Shown here piece after piece: positions 1 to 7,365 of a stretch of 22,862 nucleotides of DNA (positions are counted from its first letter, which is position 1; the number at the start of each line of letters is the position of its first letter). The notes under the pieces are model-generated. The model did not search any database and was not told where the DNA came from. It was given only the letters and a program-made list of their open reading frames with translations. Position numbers and translations under genes: made by a program. Source of the DNA: CAYNQN01 sp964530525 (GTDB lineage Bacteria > Actinomycetota > Acidimicrobiia > Acidimicrobiales > Acidimicrobilacustridaceae); assembly GCA_964530525.1 (NCBI GenBank), contig CAZHBH010000037.1, forward strand, positions 1-22,862, read 5' to 3'.

Positions 1-1067
1 TTCCGGTAGATCAGGATGTGGAACGGGCAGTTCATGGGCTTCAGGTAGTACTCGGTGCCCCCGTCGAGCTCCATGGGGTGGTACATCCCCTCCGCGAACC
101 AGTCGAGGTGCCCGGAGATCTCGAAGAGCTTCGACTTGGTGATGTGGGGCGAGTAGACGAACTCGTAGCCGGCCTCTTCGTGGCGGCGGCGGCTGTAGTC
201 CTCCATGATGCGGCGCACCAGGCCGCCCTTGGGGTGGAACACGGCGAGACCCGAGCCGATCTCGTCGGGGAACGAGAACAGGTCCAGCTCTGCCCCCAGC
301 TTGCGGTGGTCCCGCTTCTCGGCCTCTTCGAGTCGCTGCAGGTGAGCCTCGAGGTCGGCCTTGCTGGCCCATGCGGTGCCGTAGATCCTCTGGAGCATGG
401 GGTTGCGCTCGTCGCCCCGCCAGTAGGCCCCGGCGACGCGCATCAGCTTGAAGTGGCCCAGCCGCCCGGTGTGGGGCACGTGCGGACCGCGGCAGAGGTC
501 GATGAAGCGCGGGGGGTTCTCGTACGTGCGCACGAGGCCCGACTCCGTGGCCGACATCGGGTCGTCGGCCTGGCCCTCGATGATCTCCAGCTTGTACGGG
601 TGGTCCTTGAAGAGGACCTTGGCCTCGTCGGCAGCGATCTCGTCGCGGATGAAGGGCTGCTCCTCGGCGATGATCTCCCGCATCCGCGCCTCGATGCGCT
701 CCAGGTCCTCCGGGGTGAAGGTGGCGCCCCCCGGCAGCGCGAAGTCGTAGTAGAAGCCGTCGGCCACGGGAGGACCGATGGCGAAGGTCGCACCCGGGAA
801 GAGGTCGAGCACGGCCTGGGCCAGCACGTGGGCCGTGGAGTGGCGGATGGTGTAGAGGCCCCGATCGCTCGTCTCCGTCACGATGGCCACCTCGTCGCCC
901 TCGTCGAGTGGCCACACCAGGTCGCGCTCGGTGCCGTTGACCTCTGCGATCACCGCCGCCTTGGCCAGCCGAGGGCCGATGACGGCCGCCAGGTCGCCGG
1001 CGGTGGAGCCGGCGGCGAGGGTCTTGGGAGACCCGTCGGGCAAGGTGACGGTGACCTGATCAGCCAT
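1..1067 (-). CDS. thrS: Threonyl-tRNA synthetase, N-terminal part (3' end outside window)
   Basis: Class II aminoacyl-tRNA synthetase that charges tRNA-Thr in the cytoplasm. The first 355 codons are present and the gene runs off the left edge. Read from the ATG at 1067, residues 1-65 form a TGS domain (starts MADQVTVTLPDGSPK). Next comes the editing domain with its metal-type HxxxH at H76/H80 (HSTAH) and the later CRGPHVPHTG motif. The start of the catalytic core follows, including YYLKPMNCPFH, whose cysteine is the family's zinc ligand. The ATG lies 11 bp after the mshC stop, so it is probably the third gene of npdG-mshC-thrS. No strong Shine-Dalgarno is visible before the ATG, which suggests translational coupling to mshC. 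Identification is very secure. Confidence 0.97.
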   Translation of the reverse strand, partial: MADQVTVTLPDGSPKTLAAGSTAGDLAAVIGPRLAKAAVIAEVNGTERDLVWPLDEGDEVAIVTETSDRGLYTIRHSTAHVLAQAVLDLFPGATFAIGPPVADGFYYDFALPGGATFTPEDLERIEARMREIIAEEQPFIRDEIAADEAKVLFKDHPYKLEIIEGQADDPMSATESGLVRTYENPPRFIDLCRGPHVPHTGRLGHFKLMRVAGAYWRGDERNPMLQRIYGTAWASKADLEAHLQRLEEAEKRDHRKLGAELDLFSFPDEIGSGLAVFHPKGGLVRRIMEDYSRRRHEEAGYEFVYSPHITKSKLFEISGHLDWFAEGMYHPMELDGGTEYYLKPMNCPFHILIYR

Positions 1068-1078
1068 GGGGAGCGAGC

Positions 1079-2248
1079 CTAGAGCGTGACACCGAGCAGC
1101 GACGCGGCCGCAGCGACGTCGCGCCCCTCGACGGCCGCTGCGTCGATCGCGGCGATCGCTGCGGGGGTGTCGAGGTCGTCATCGAGCGCCGCTCGCACCT
1201 TCTGCAGCACCTCCGCGCTGTCCCTTCGGGGCCCTTGCGAGACGGCTGCCTGCCACTTCCCGAGGCGATCTGCGGCCTCGGGCAGCAGCCCGTCGTGGTA
1301 GCTCCAGGAGTTGCGGTAGTGGTGCGCGATGCAGGCCAGGCGCACGGCGCGCGGGTCCCAGGCCTTCAGCAGGTCGCTCACGAAGACGAGGTTCCCCAGG
1401 GACTTCGACATCTTCTCGCCATCCATGCGAACCATCGCCTGGTGCATCCAGTGGCGTACGAACAGCTCGCCGGTCGCAGACTCCGACTGCGCCGCTTCGC
1501 ACTCGTGATGGGGGAAGATGAGGTCCTCGCCTCCACCGTGGAGGTCGATGGTGGTGTCGAGCTCGCGCAGCGCCAGCGCTGAGCACTCGATGTGCCACCC
1601 CGGCCGCCCCGGCCCCCAGAGCGACTCCCACGCCGGTTCGCCGTCTGCGGAGGGCTGCCACAGCACTAAGTCGAGCGGATCACGCTTGTTGGGGTCGTCC
1701 GGGTTGCCGCCGCGCTCGGCTGCCAGGGCGAGCATCTGCTCGCGGTCGAGGTGGCTCACCTGGCCGAAGCGTTCGAACGACGCGACCTCGAAGTACACGC
1801 CTCCACCGCTGGTGTAGGCGTGACCCCGGTCGAGGACCATGCCTATGAAGCCCCTGATGTCGGCGATGGCAGATGTCGCACGCGGCTCGCTCCAGGCGGG
1901 GATGGCCCCGAGGGCCGCCATGTCGACGTCGAAGCGCGCCGTCTCGGCCGCCGCCAGGTCGAGATAGTGCACCCCGAGCTCGCGCGCCTTGCGCAGGATG
2001 TCGTCGTCGACGTCGGTGATGTTGCGCACGCAGCGGGTGTCGTGGCCTCGATCGCGGAGCCTGCGCTGCAAGACGTCGTAGGTGAGGTACGTCGCGGCAT
2101 GGCCGAGGTGCGTCGCGTCGTACGGGGTGATCCCGCACGTGTACATCGTGACGACCTCACCCGGGAGGAAGGGGACGACCTGGCTCCTCGCGGTGTCGTG
2201 GAGCAACATCGGCTCCTGGTCGCGCCAGCTCTCGCCGCTTCCTGCCAT
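1079..2248 (-). CDS. mshC: Cysteine:1D-myo-inositol 2-amino-2-deoxy-glucopyranoside ligase (mycothiol synthesis)
   Basis: A CysS paralogue that joins cysteine to GlcN-inositol in an ATP-dependent step of mycothiol synthesis. At 389 residues it is shorter than typical CysS and lacks the C-terminal anticodon-binding region. It carries the MshC-type signature TCGITPYDATHLGHAATY (about residues 37-54) where CysS has CGPTVYD and HIGN-like text. Likely zinc ligands are C38, C222 (WHIECSAL) and the histidine pair H247/H248. The ATP loop KMSKS is at 279-283. The start used is the ATG at 2248, 18 bp after npdG. M14 (before LLHDTARSQ) is an alternative, since homologues align from about there. CysS is the only serious alternative and is disfavoured by length and signature. 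Confidence 0.9.
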   Translation of the reverse strand: MAGSGESWRDQEPMLLHDTARSQVVPFLPGEVVTMYTCGITPYDATHLGHAATYLTYDVLQRRLRDRGHDTRCVRNITDVDDDILRKARELGVHYLDLAAAETARFDVDMAALGAIPAWSEPRATSAIADIRGFIGMVLDRGHAYTSGGGVYFEVASFERFGQVSHLDREQMLALAAERGGNPDDPNKRDPLDLVLWQPSADGEPAWESLWGPGRPGWHIECSALALRELDTTIDLHGGGEDLIFPHHECEAAQSESATGELFVRHWMHQAMVRMDGEKMSKSLGNLVFVSDLLKAWDPRAVRLACIAHHYRNSWSYHDGLLPEAADRLGKWQAAVSQGPRRDSAEVLQKVRAALDDDLDTPAAIAAIDAAAVEGRDVAAAASLLGVTL

Positions 2249-2266
2249 CTGGCTCTACGCGCCGGG

Positions 2267-2929
2267 TCAGCCGTCGGCGTCGATGCCGGTGAAGCGCACG
2301 GCGGCGCGGGTCCGGTACCGCACGTTCAGCTGCAGGAGCACTGCGGCGAAGGCCTCGATGGGGGCTGCGTTGGAGAGCTGCCCCGCGTCGAGGGGTCGCA
2401 GGTCGGGGATCTTGGAGGCGATCTCGATCGTGGTCTCCGTGGCGCGCTGGTGATCCGAGCAGATGAGCACGTCGCTCTCCACCGGGTTCTCCAGGTCGCC
2501 GAGCTCCTTGGCGGGAAGGTGGTGGAAGGCGGCGGACACGAGCGAGCGCGGCACCGCTGCCTGGACGCTGGCTGCCACCGACCCGCGCGGGGGAACCAGG
2601 GGCTGGAACTCGTTGGCGACCTTCGCGAGGGCGTTGGCCATGGAGATCACGACCTTGCCCTCCAGGTGACCGGCGACGGCCTTGGCGGTGGTGGGCGCCG
2701 CGTCCCAGGGCGTGGCTATCACCACGACCTCGGCACCCGCAGCCAACTCGTTGTCGCCGGCCTGGATCGGGAGGCTCCTCGACGGCCAGCGCTGCACGAG
2801 GCCGTCTCGCACCTCCATCGCCCGGTACTTCGAACGTGATCCCACGATCACCTCGAAACCGACTGAAGAAAGTCGGGCAGCCAGCCCGCTGCCGGCGGGG
2901 CCCGTGGCCCCGAGGATCCCTATCTGCAC
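2267..2929 (-). CDS. npdG: NADPH-dependent F420 reductase (F420:NADP oxidoreductase)
   Basis: Transfers hydride between NADP(H) and the deazaflavin cofactor F420, supplying reduced F420 to other enzymes. The 220-residue protein opens with a Rossmann dinucleotide loop, GILGATGPAGSGLA, at residues 4-17. GSRSK follows at about 30-34, the usual contact for the NADP 2'-phosphate. The core text VVVIATPWDA and VVISMANAL is typical of the family, as is AAFHHLPAKEL. It is the first gene of a minus-strand operon with mshC and thrS. The start is GTG at 2929. No Shine-Dalgarno precedes it, but a TAGTGT -10-like box ends 6 bp before the GTG, suggesting a leaderless mRNA. The neighbours put two actinobacterial redox cofactors (F420 and mycothiol) in one transcript. 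Confidence 0.92.
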   Translation of the reverse strand: MQIGILGATGPAGSGLAARLSSVGFEVIVGSRSKYRAMEVRDGLVQRWPSRSLPIQAGDNELAAGAEVVVIATPWDAAPTTAKAVAGHLEGKVVISMANALAKVANEFQPLVPPRGSVAASVQAAVPRSLVSAAFHHLPAKELGDLENPVESDVLICSDHQRATETTIEIASKIPDLRPLDAGQLSNAAPIEAFAAVLLQLNVRYRTRAAVRFTGIDADG

Positions 2930-2935
2930 GCGGTC

Positions 2936-2941
2936 ACACTA
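2936..2941 (-). promoter_or_regulatory. Candidate -10 box for a leaderless npdG transcript
   Basis: On the minus strand TAGTGT matches the actinobacterial TANNNT -10 pattern. It is followed by exactly 6 nt (GACCGC) and then the GTG start at 2929, so transcription would begin at or next to the start codon. No convincing -35 is seen. This is an inference from spacing only. Confidence 0.45.
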
Positions 2942-2950
2942 CCCGGGCCG

Positions 2951-3013
2951 TAACGTGTGGCAGCGAAAGCAGCGAACACGCAGCTCGCCCGGGCACGAGC
3001 CCCCGTGGGCGAG
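2951..3013 (+). promoter_or_regulatory. Candidate fabI promoter box and 5'-UTR stem-loop
   Basis: TAACGT at 2951-2956 fits a TANNNT -10 box for the rightward gene. Downstream, CTCGCCC (2984-2990) pairs with GGGCGAG (3007-3013), and a small inner GGGC/GCCC stem closes an ACGA loop. This gives a leader structure about 18 nt before the GGAGG ribosome site at 3031-3035. Both calls rest on pattern only, and no -35 is evident. Confidence 0.3.
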
Positions 3014-3039
3014 GTCGGCACGAACGAGACGGAGGTTCG

Positions 3040-3807
3040 ATGGGCCTGTTGGAAGGAAAGCGCCTGCTCATCACGGGCGTGCTCACCGAGGCGTCGCTGG
3101 GCTACGGAGTGGCCCGCCTGGCTCAGGACGAGGGTGCCGAGATCGTGCTCACCGGAGTCGGCAACGGCCTGAAGCACACCCAGCGCAGCGCCTCCAAGCT
3201 CCCCGTGCCCCCCGACGTGCTCGAGCTCGACGTCACGCAGCCGGCCCACCTCGCAGCCGTGCGCGAGGACCTGAAGAGCCGTTGGGGGAAGGTGGACGGT
3301 GCGCTCCACTCCATCGGCTTCGCTCCAGCGGCCTGCCTGGGAGGCACCTTCATGGATGCCGGCTGGGACGACGTGTCCGTGGCCTTGGAGGTCTCGACCT
3401 ACTCCCTCAAGGCCCTCGCCGAGATCGTGGCGCCGCTGATGACCGACGGTGGCTCCATCGTCGGCCTCGACTTCGATGCCTCGGTGTCGTGGCCGGCGTA
3501 CGACTGGATGGGCGTGGCGAAGGCGGGGCTCGAGTCGGCCTCTCGCTACCTCGCCCGCTACCTGGGCCCCGACGGCATACGGGTGAACCTCGTCGCAGCC
3601 GGACCGACCAAGACGGTGGCCGCCCGCTCCATCCCGGGTTTCTCGCGCTTCGAGGACGTGTGGTCCGAGCGCGCTCCGCTGGGTTGGGACGTGAAGAGCA
3701 CCGAGGCGACGGCGCGGGCGTGCGTGGCCCTGCTCTCGGACTGGTTCCCGATGACCACCGGCGAGATCGTGCACGTCGACGGTGGCTTCCACGCCATGGG
3801 CGCCTAG
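3040..3807 (+). CDS. fabI: Enoyl-[acyl-carrier-protein] reductase (NADH), InhA/FabI type
   Basis: Short-chain dehydrogenase-fold enzyme that reduces the enoyl-ACP double bond in the last step of each fatty-acid elongation cycle. The 255-residue protein has the FabI/InhA-specific nucleotide loop LLITGVLTEASLGYGVA (9-25) rather than the classical GxxxGxG. It also has HSIGFAP (90-96). The catalytic pair is Y154 and K161 in PAYDWMGVAK, closely matching the InhA pattern PAYNWMTVAK. NLVAAGPTKT (183-192) and the tail LLSDWFPMTTGEIVHVDGG are also family-typical. The chosen ATG at 3040 has GGAGG at 3031-3035; longer frames upstream have no family similarity. It diverges from npdG. Its TAG stop overlaps the opposite-strand ABC gene's stop within one CTAG. 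Confidence 0.95.
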   Translation: MGLLEGKRLLITGVLTEASLGYGVARLAQDEGAEIVLTGVGNGLKHTQRSASKLPVPPDVLELDVTQPAHLAAVREDLKSRWGKVDGALHSIGFAPAACLGGTFMDAGWDDVSVALEVSTYSLKALAEIVAPLMTDGGSIVGLDFDASVSWPAYDWMGVAKAGLESASRYLARYLGPDGIRVNLVAAGPTKTVAARSIPGFSRFEDVWSERAPLGWDVKSTEATARACVALLSDWFPMTTGEIVHVDGGFHAMGA

Positions 3808-4655
3808 CTCCCGTCCGCCGGAGGAGGTTGGCGAGCCCTGGCGGTGAAGCGGCCGGTCGCAGCGTCTCGGTGCAGCTCCAGCTCCACGCCGAAGCACCTC
3901 GAGAGCTCTTCGGCCACGACGACCTCCTCCAGGGGGCCAGCTGCCTGGACCGCTCCCTCGGCGAGCAGGAGGGCGTGGGTGTAGCCGGGGGGGATCTCCT
4001 CCACGTGGTGGGTGACGAGCACCGTCGGAGGTGCTTGCGGGTCGGCTGCGAGGGCCGCGAGCGACGACACCAGCTCCTCGCGCCCACCCAGATCGAGCCC
4101 CGCGGTGGGCTCGTCGAGGAGCAGGAGCTCGGGTCGGCGCATGAGCGTCCGCGCCAGCAGCACCCGCTGGCGCTCCCCCGACGACAGGGTGCCGAAGGCC
4201 TGGGCGGCGAGGTGGTCGGCATCGAGGCTCGAGAGCAGCAGCTCGGCCCGCTCGCGATCATCGGCCGAGTAGTCGTGCCACCAGGGCTCCAGGGCACCGT
4301 GCAGGGCGGTCATCACCACGTCGCGAGCCTCGAGCCCAGGGCGCAGCGACTGCGCCAGCGCGGCGCTCGACAGCCCTATGCGGGTCCGAAGGGCTCGCAC
4401 GTCGGTGCGTCCCAGCCGCTCGCCCAGCACCTCCACCGTGCCCGAGCTGGGGTGCAGGGAGAGCGAGGCGATCTGGACCAGCGAGGTCTTGCCGGTGCCG
4501 TTCCTTCCGAGCACCACCCAGCGCTCCGGCCGCCTGACCTCCCAGTCGATGCCCGACAGAACGGTCCGCTCCCCGCGCGTGAGCGACACGGCCTGCAGGC
4601 TCAGGTCCACCGGAGCGGTGCCGTCGCGGTGCGGGCCGCCGCGCCCTGCGCTCAA
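3804..4655 (-). CDS. ABC transporter ATP-binding protein (stand-alone)
   Basis: ATPase subunit of an ABC system, cytoplasmic face. The protein is 283 residues with a complete motif set. Walker A is GRNGTGKTS (50-58), the signature is LSSGERQ (157-163), and Walker B is LLLLDEPTAGLDL (177-189). The H-loop is VTHHVEE with H216. The C-terminal 40 residues are a short extension. No membrane subunit lies next to it, so its partner is unknown; a soluble ABC-F-like role is unlikely because only one ATPase domain is present. The TTG start at 4655 overlaps the upstream stop as TTGA. A GTG at 4610 (before DLSLQAVSL) is an equally reasonable start. It is the last gene of thiN-SRPBCC-ABC and converges on fabI. 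Confidence 0.88.
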   Translation of the reverse strand: MSAGRGGPHRDGTAPVDLSLQAVSLTRGERTVLSGIDWEVRRPERWVVLGRNGTGKTSLVQIASLSLHPSSGTVEVLGERLGRTDVRALRTRIGLSSAALAQSLRPGLEARDVVMTALHGALEPWWHDYSADDRERAELLLSSLDADHLAAQAFGTLSSGERQRVLLARTLMRRPELLLLDEPTAGLDLGGREELVSSLAALAADPQAPPTVLVTHHVEEIPPGYTHALLLAEGAVQAAGPLEEVVVAEELSRCFGVELELHRDAATGRFTARARQPPPADGS

Positions 4656-5140
4656 CGAGAGCCAGGGGGCGCCGACCGCCCCGCCTCGGGCCCGTCGTCC
4701 ATCGTGCTCGCCAGTGCGACGAGGCGGGGCCGGGCCTTGTCGATCTCGTCCCGGAGCAGCCTGCGCAGCAGCGAGCTGCCGAAGCTCCCGCCATAGGTCA
4801 ACAGCATGCTCAAGCGTGCGACGTCACCGGCAGACGAGACGTGGGCCTCGAGGATCCACGGCGAGTGATCACGATCGTCGTCCTCTCGCCTCTCGAAGCG
4901 CACCTCAGCGCCGTCGCGGAACGTCGTGCGCACCATGCGGAGGCGCTTCGAGCGCGCCAGGGGGCCGATGCGACCCCGCAGCTCCACGTCCCACGCCGGG
5001 CCGTCGTCTCGCTCGATCGGATCGGCCCGCTCCGCCCTGCGCACCATGTCCAGCCAGGCGGGGTAGCCCGAGAGGTCCCCCACCGCCTTGAACAAGGCCT
5101 CGGGCGACACAGGCGCCTCGAGCTCGGCCTCTACCTCCAC
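4652..5140 (-). CDS. SRPBCC (START/polyketide-cyclase-like) superfamily protein
   Basis: A predicted single-domain hydrophobic-ligand-binding protein of the helix-grip fold, 162 residues from the chosen start. The N-terminal strand VEVEAELEAPVSPEALFKAV, then DLSGYPAWLDMVRRAE, is the classic opening of the fold. A run of strands follows, and the long C-terminal helix begins around SSLLRRLLRDEIDKAR. The frame stays open up to 5275, but its first 45 codons lie within the thiN end and carry no family similarity. The first usable in-frame start after the thiN stop is GTG at 5140, 49 bp downstream. The stop overlaps the ABC start (TTGA), suggesting coupling. Ligand and function are unknown. Confidence 0.75.
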   Translation of the reverse strand: MEVEAELEAPVSPEALFKAVGDLSGYPAWLDMVRRAERADPIERDDGPAWDVELRGRIGPLARSKRLRMVRTTFRDGAEVRFERREDDDRDHSPWILEAHVSSAGDVARLSMLLTYGGSFGSSLLRRLLRDEIDKARPRLVALASTMDDGPEAGRSAPPGSR

Positions 5141-5189
5141 CCAGCTGCCCTCGTCGTCTTCCAGGTAGCAGCTCGACGACCTCGCACCC

Positions 5190-5903
5190 TCACCCTGACC
5201 CCCACGCCGGCGAGGTGGCGAGCGGCCGAAGGACCAGCAGGGCGCCGCTCTCCAGCGACACGACGGGGCTCGCATCGACGAGCTCGTTGCTCACCCCACG
5301 CGTCGAGGCAGGGAGCAGCGACTCGCCCCGAAGCGGATAGCGCAGGCCCTCGGTCCGCACGCCGATGGCCGGGGTGCCCACTGCGAAAATGGTCACCAGG
5401 TCGCCCACGCGCCCCTCCCACGTGAGGCGGTCTCGAACCACGTGGACCGTCGAACCTCCCATGTGGGCGGTGACGCGCACCTCCGCCAGCAACGGTGAAC
5501 CGAGGACGAAGAGGTTGCCGAGGAGGTGGTCGAGGCGACCGCCGTGCCCGCCCACCACCACGATCTCGGTGGCCCCCAGCCCGACGGCGCGCGCCAGCGC
5601 CAGCTCGAGGTCGGTGCTGTCCTTGGCGACGGGGTGGACCTCCACCCGCGAACCACCGATCTTGAGCTCGCGCAGCAACGCCTCGTCCACCGAGTCCATG
5701 TCGCCCACCACGATGTGGACGGGCAGTCCCAGGGCGACGGCGTGAGCAGCGCCGCTGTCGGCCGCTATCACGAGCGCATCCGGCGGGACCAGGGAGCGGA
5801 CCTCGGGGGGCGGCTGCTCTCCCCCGCACACCACCACCACGCAGCCCTCGGGACTGAGCGGGAAGTCTCCCAACAGCGCATCAGGGGGGTTGGCGTCGCT
5901 CAC
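5190..5903 (-). CDS. thiN: Thiamine pyrophosphokinase
   Basis: Transfers pyrophosphate from ATP to thiamine, giving the cofactor TPP. In 237 residues the family's motifs appear in order. They are AADSGAAHAVALGLPVHIVVGDMDS (split here as AADSGAAHA at 48-56 and VGDMDS at 66-71), KDSTDLELAL (94-103), GGHGGRLDHLLGN (118-130) and the substrate-contact stretch TRGVSNEL (201-208). The conserved aspartates in GDMDS and DSTD are the metal/ATP ligands of the family. The start is GTG at 5903 with GAGG four bases upstream. It heads the operon thiN-SRPBCC-ABC ATPase and diverges from the cyclase gene across only 42 bp. No TPP riboswitch is visible. Confidence 0.92.
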   Translation of the reverse strand: MSDANPPDALLGDFPLSPEGCVVVVCGGEQPPPEVRSLVPPDALVIAADSGAAHAVALGLPVHIVVGDMDSVDEALLRELKIGGSRVEVHPVAKDSTDLELALARAVGLGATEIVVVGGHGGRLDHLLGNLFVLGSPLLAEVRVTAHMGGSTVHVVRDRLTWEGRVGDLVTIFAVGTPAIGVRTEGLRYPLRGESLLPASTRGVSNELVDASPVVSLESGALLVLRPLATSPAWGSG

Positions 5904-5945
5904 GGCGCCTCACGGTAGCCCCGCACACGTGGCACCATCGCAGGC

Positions 5946-6800
5946 ATGGGAAAGCCAGACAGCGCCTTCGCTCCACGCGGAGTCGTAGCCGTAGCCGTGG
6001 TGGTCGCGGCGCTCGCCGCCTGCGGGGCTGCCTGCAACGAGCAGCTGGGCCTCCCAGGCCGACCGAGCCCCACCGACCCGACCACCACCTCCTCCGCCAC
6101 CCAGCTGGGGCCCGATGTGCTCGCCCGCTACCCCCACGACGCCTCGGCCTACACGCAGGGCCTGGAGATGGAGGCGGGCCGCCTCTACGAGAGCACGGGG
6201 CAGCGAGGGCGCTCCAGCCTGCGAGAGGTGGACCTCGAGACCGGAGAGGTGCTCCGCAAGGTCGAACTCGACCGGCCCTGGTTCGGCGAGGGCATCGCCA
6301 TCGTCGGCGATCGGATCATCCAGCTCACGTGGCAGGAGCACACCGCGTTCGTCTACGAGCTGGCCACCTTCGAGCAGATCGACTCGTTCACCTACGACAC
6401 CGAGGGCTGGGGCCTCTGCTACGACGGCACGGTCCTGTTCATGAGCGACGGCACCGACCGCCTCCACCGGCGGGACCCCGACAGCTTCGAGCCCCTCGCC
6501 GAGCTGCGGGTCACCCGCGACGGGCGCCCGCTGCGCGCCCTCAACGAACTGGAGTGCGTCGATGGGAAGGTCTGGGCGAACGTCTACCAGACGGACGAGA
6601 TCGTGGAGATCGATCCGCGAACTGGAGAGGTCACCGCGACCGTGGACGCCTCCGAGCTCGCCGGCGAAGGTGCATCGCCAGGGGTCCTCAACGGGATCGC
6701 CCACGACGACGAGGACGACACCTTCCTGCTCACAGGAAAGAACTGGCCCTCGATCTTCCGCGTGAGGTTCGTGGCCTCCCACGACGCGCAAGGGCCCTGA
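5946..6800 (+). CDS. Glutaminyl-peptide cyclotransferase, plant-type, lipoprotein
   Basis: Predicted five-bladed beta-propeller enzyme that converts N-terminal glutamine of peptides to pyroglutamate, outside the cell. The N-terminus has a short charged stretch, a hydrophobic run VVAVAVVVAALA and the lipobox LAAC with C26, so it is probably a lipid-anchored exported protein. A Pro/Thr/Ser linker (about 36-52) follows. The plant-type active-site elements are all visible: AYTQGLEM (68-75), FGEGIA (113-118), LTWQEH (127-132), EGWGLCYDG (153-161), LNELE (199-203), VWANVY (209-214) and LTGKNWP (262-268). Its last 71 bp overlap the opposite-strand regulator gene. The physiological substrate cannot be told from context. 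Confidence 0.87.
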   Translation: MGKPDSAFAPRGVVAVAVVVAALAACGAACNEQLGLPGRPSPTDPTTTSSATQLGPDVLARYPHDASAYTQGLEMEAGRLYESTGQRGRSSLREVDLETGEVLRKVELDRPWFGEGIAIVGDRIIQLTWQEHTAFVYELATFEQIDSFTYDTEGWGLCYDGTVLFMSDGTDRLHRRDPDSFEPLAELRVTRDGRPLRALNELECVDGKVWANVYQTDEIVEIDPRTGEVTATVDASELAGEGASPGVLNGIAHDDEDDTFLLTGKNWPSIFRVRFVASHDAQGP

Positions 6801-7233
6801 GCAACCGGGAGGCGAGCACCTGGTCGGGGTGGAGGCGATCGGATCCGTCGCGCCCGAGGCCGACCCCGGGGTCCAGATCGATCCCGACGACCAGATCGGC
6901 ATCGATCATGTCGAGCACGACGACCGGGCCTCGCCGCTGGACCCGCCAGGAATCCTCACCGAGAGCGATGCGCACCTGCCAGAGCAGCGTACGGATCCTT
7001 GGGCCCCTCTTGTGCGGTGGAGCACCTGGCCAGATGCTCATCCCGAGGTCGAACGCCATCATCCCCTCGTCGCCCTTCAGGGCCAGCAGGTACACGGCGC
7101 ACTCCGCATGTCTGGTGGCGAACTGCACGGGCGCGCCGTGGAGGACCACCTCGAGCGGTTCGGCCAGCCGGACCGACAGAGAGGACTCGACGCCCGCCCC
7201 CCACGGGCCAACGTCATAGATCGTCGACGCCAT
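6730..7233 (-). CDS. SARP/OmpR-type winged-helix DNA-binding protein lacking a BTAD domain
   Basis: A small probable transcription regulator, 167 residues from ATG 7233. Residues about 18-115 read like the DNA-binding half of SARP regulators. LSVRLAEPLEVVLHGAPVQF is the opening sheet. CAVYLLALKGDEGMMAFDLG is the first helix pair, and SIWPGAPPHKRGPRIRTLLW leads into the recognition helix. WRVQRRGPVVVLD is the wing. The bacterial transcriptional activation domain that follows in full SARPs is absent; the tail is a short basic stretch (RRGRPRTSRGRSR). ATG 7233 has GGGGAG just upstream. A GTG at 7260 is possible but less likely. It overlaps the cyclase gene by 71 bp tail to tail. Upstream lie a TTGACA box and heptamer repeats. 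Similarity to the family is moderate, with recognition by pattern only. Confidence 0.68.
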   Translation of the reverse strand: MASTIYDVGPWGAGVESSLSVRLAEPLEVVLHGAPVQFATRHAECAVYLLALKGDEGMMAFDLGMSIWPGAPPHKRGPRIRTLLWQVRIALGEDSWRVQRRGPVVVLDMIDADLVVGIDLDPGVGLGRDGSDRLHPDQVLASRLLRALARRGRPRTSRGRSRASSFL

Positions 7234-7323
7234 CTCGCTCCCCGGCTCTCCTCCCAGCACTCTCCGGAGTGCAGACGAGGACCGCTTCGTCCCGGCGGTC
7301 CTGTGGTGGCGCGCGAGCCTTCA

Positions 7324-7353
7324 CAGATAAGCAACTATGATGATCGCTGTCAA
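7324..7353 (-). promoter_or_regulatory. Predicted promoter of the SARP-like gene
   Basis: On the minus strand a perfect TTGACA lies at 7353-7348. After an 18-bp spacer comes TATCTG (7329-7324), a weak -10; TTATCT one base earlier is an alternative. The predicted transcript would have a leader of about 80 nt before ATG 7233. Confidence 0.5.
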
Positions 7354-7365
7354 GCCCCAAAGGCC

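Noticed and set aside
18..1082. Long rightward open frame opposite thrS
   Set aside because: It is the antisense shadow of a clear thrS frame; its residues are Val/Gly/Leu/Asp-biased with no recognisable motif, as expected from high-GC antisense.
1079..2248. Calling this gene cysteinyl-tRNA synthetase
   Set aside because: It is short, lacks the anticodon-binding end, and has the MshC-type CGITPYDATHLGHAATY signature.
2682..4796. 704-codon rightward open frame
   Set aside because: It spans npdG, fabI and the ABC gene in wrong phases and is Arg/Gly/Pro-rich without domains.
5190..5945. TPP riboswitch near thiN
   Set aside because: The divergent region before thiN is only 42 bp and holds no THI-box-like sequence.
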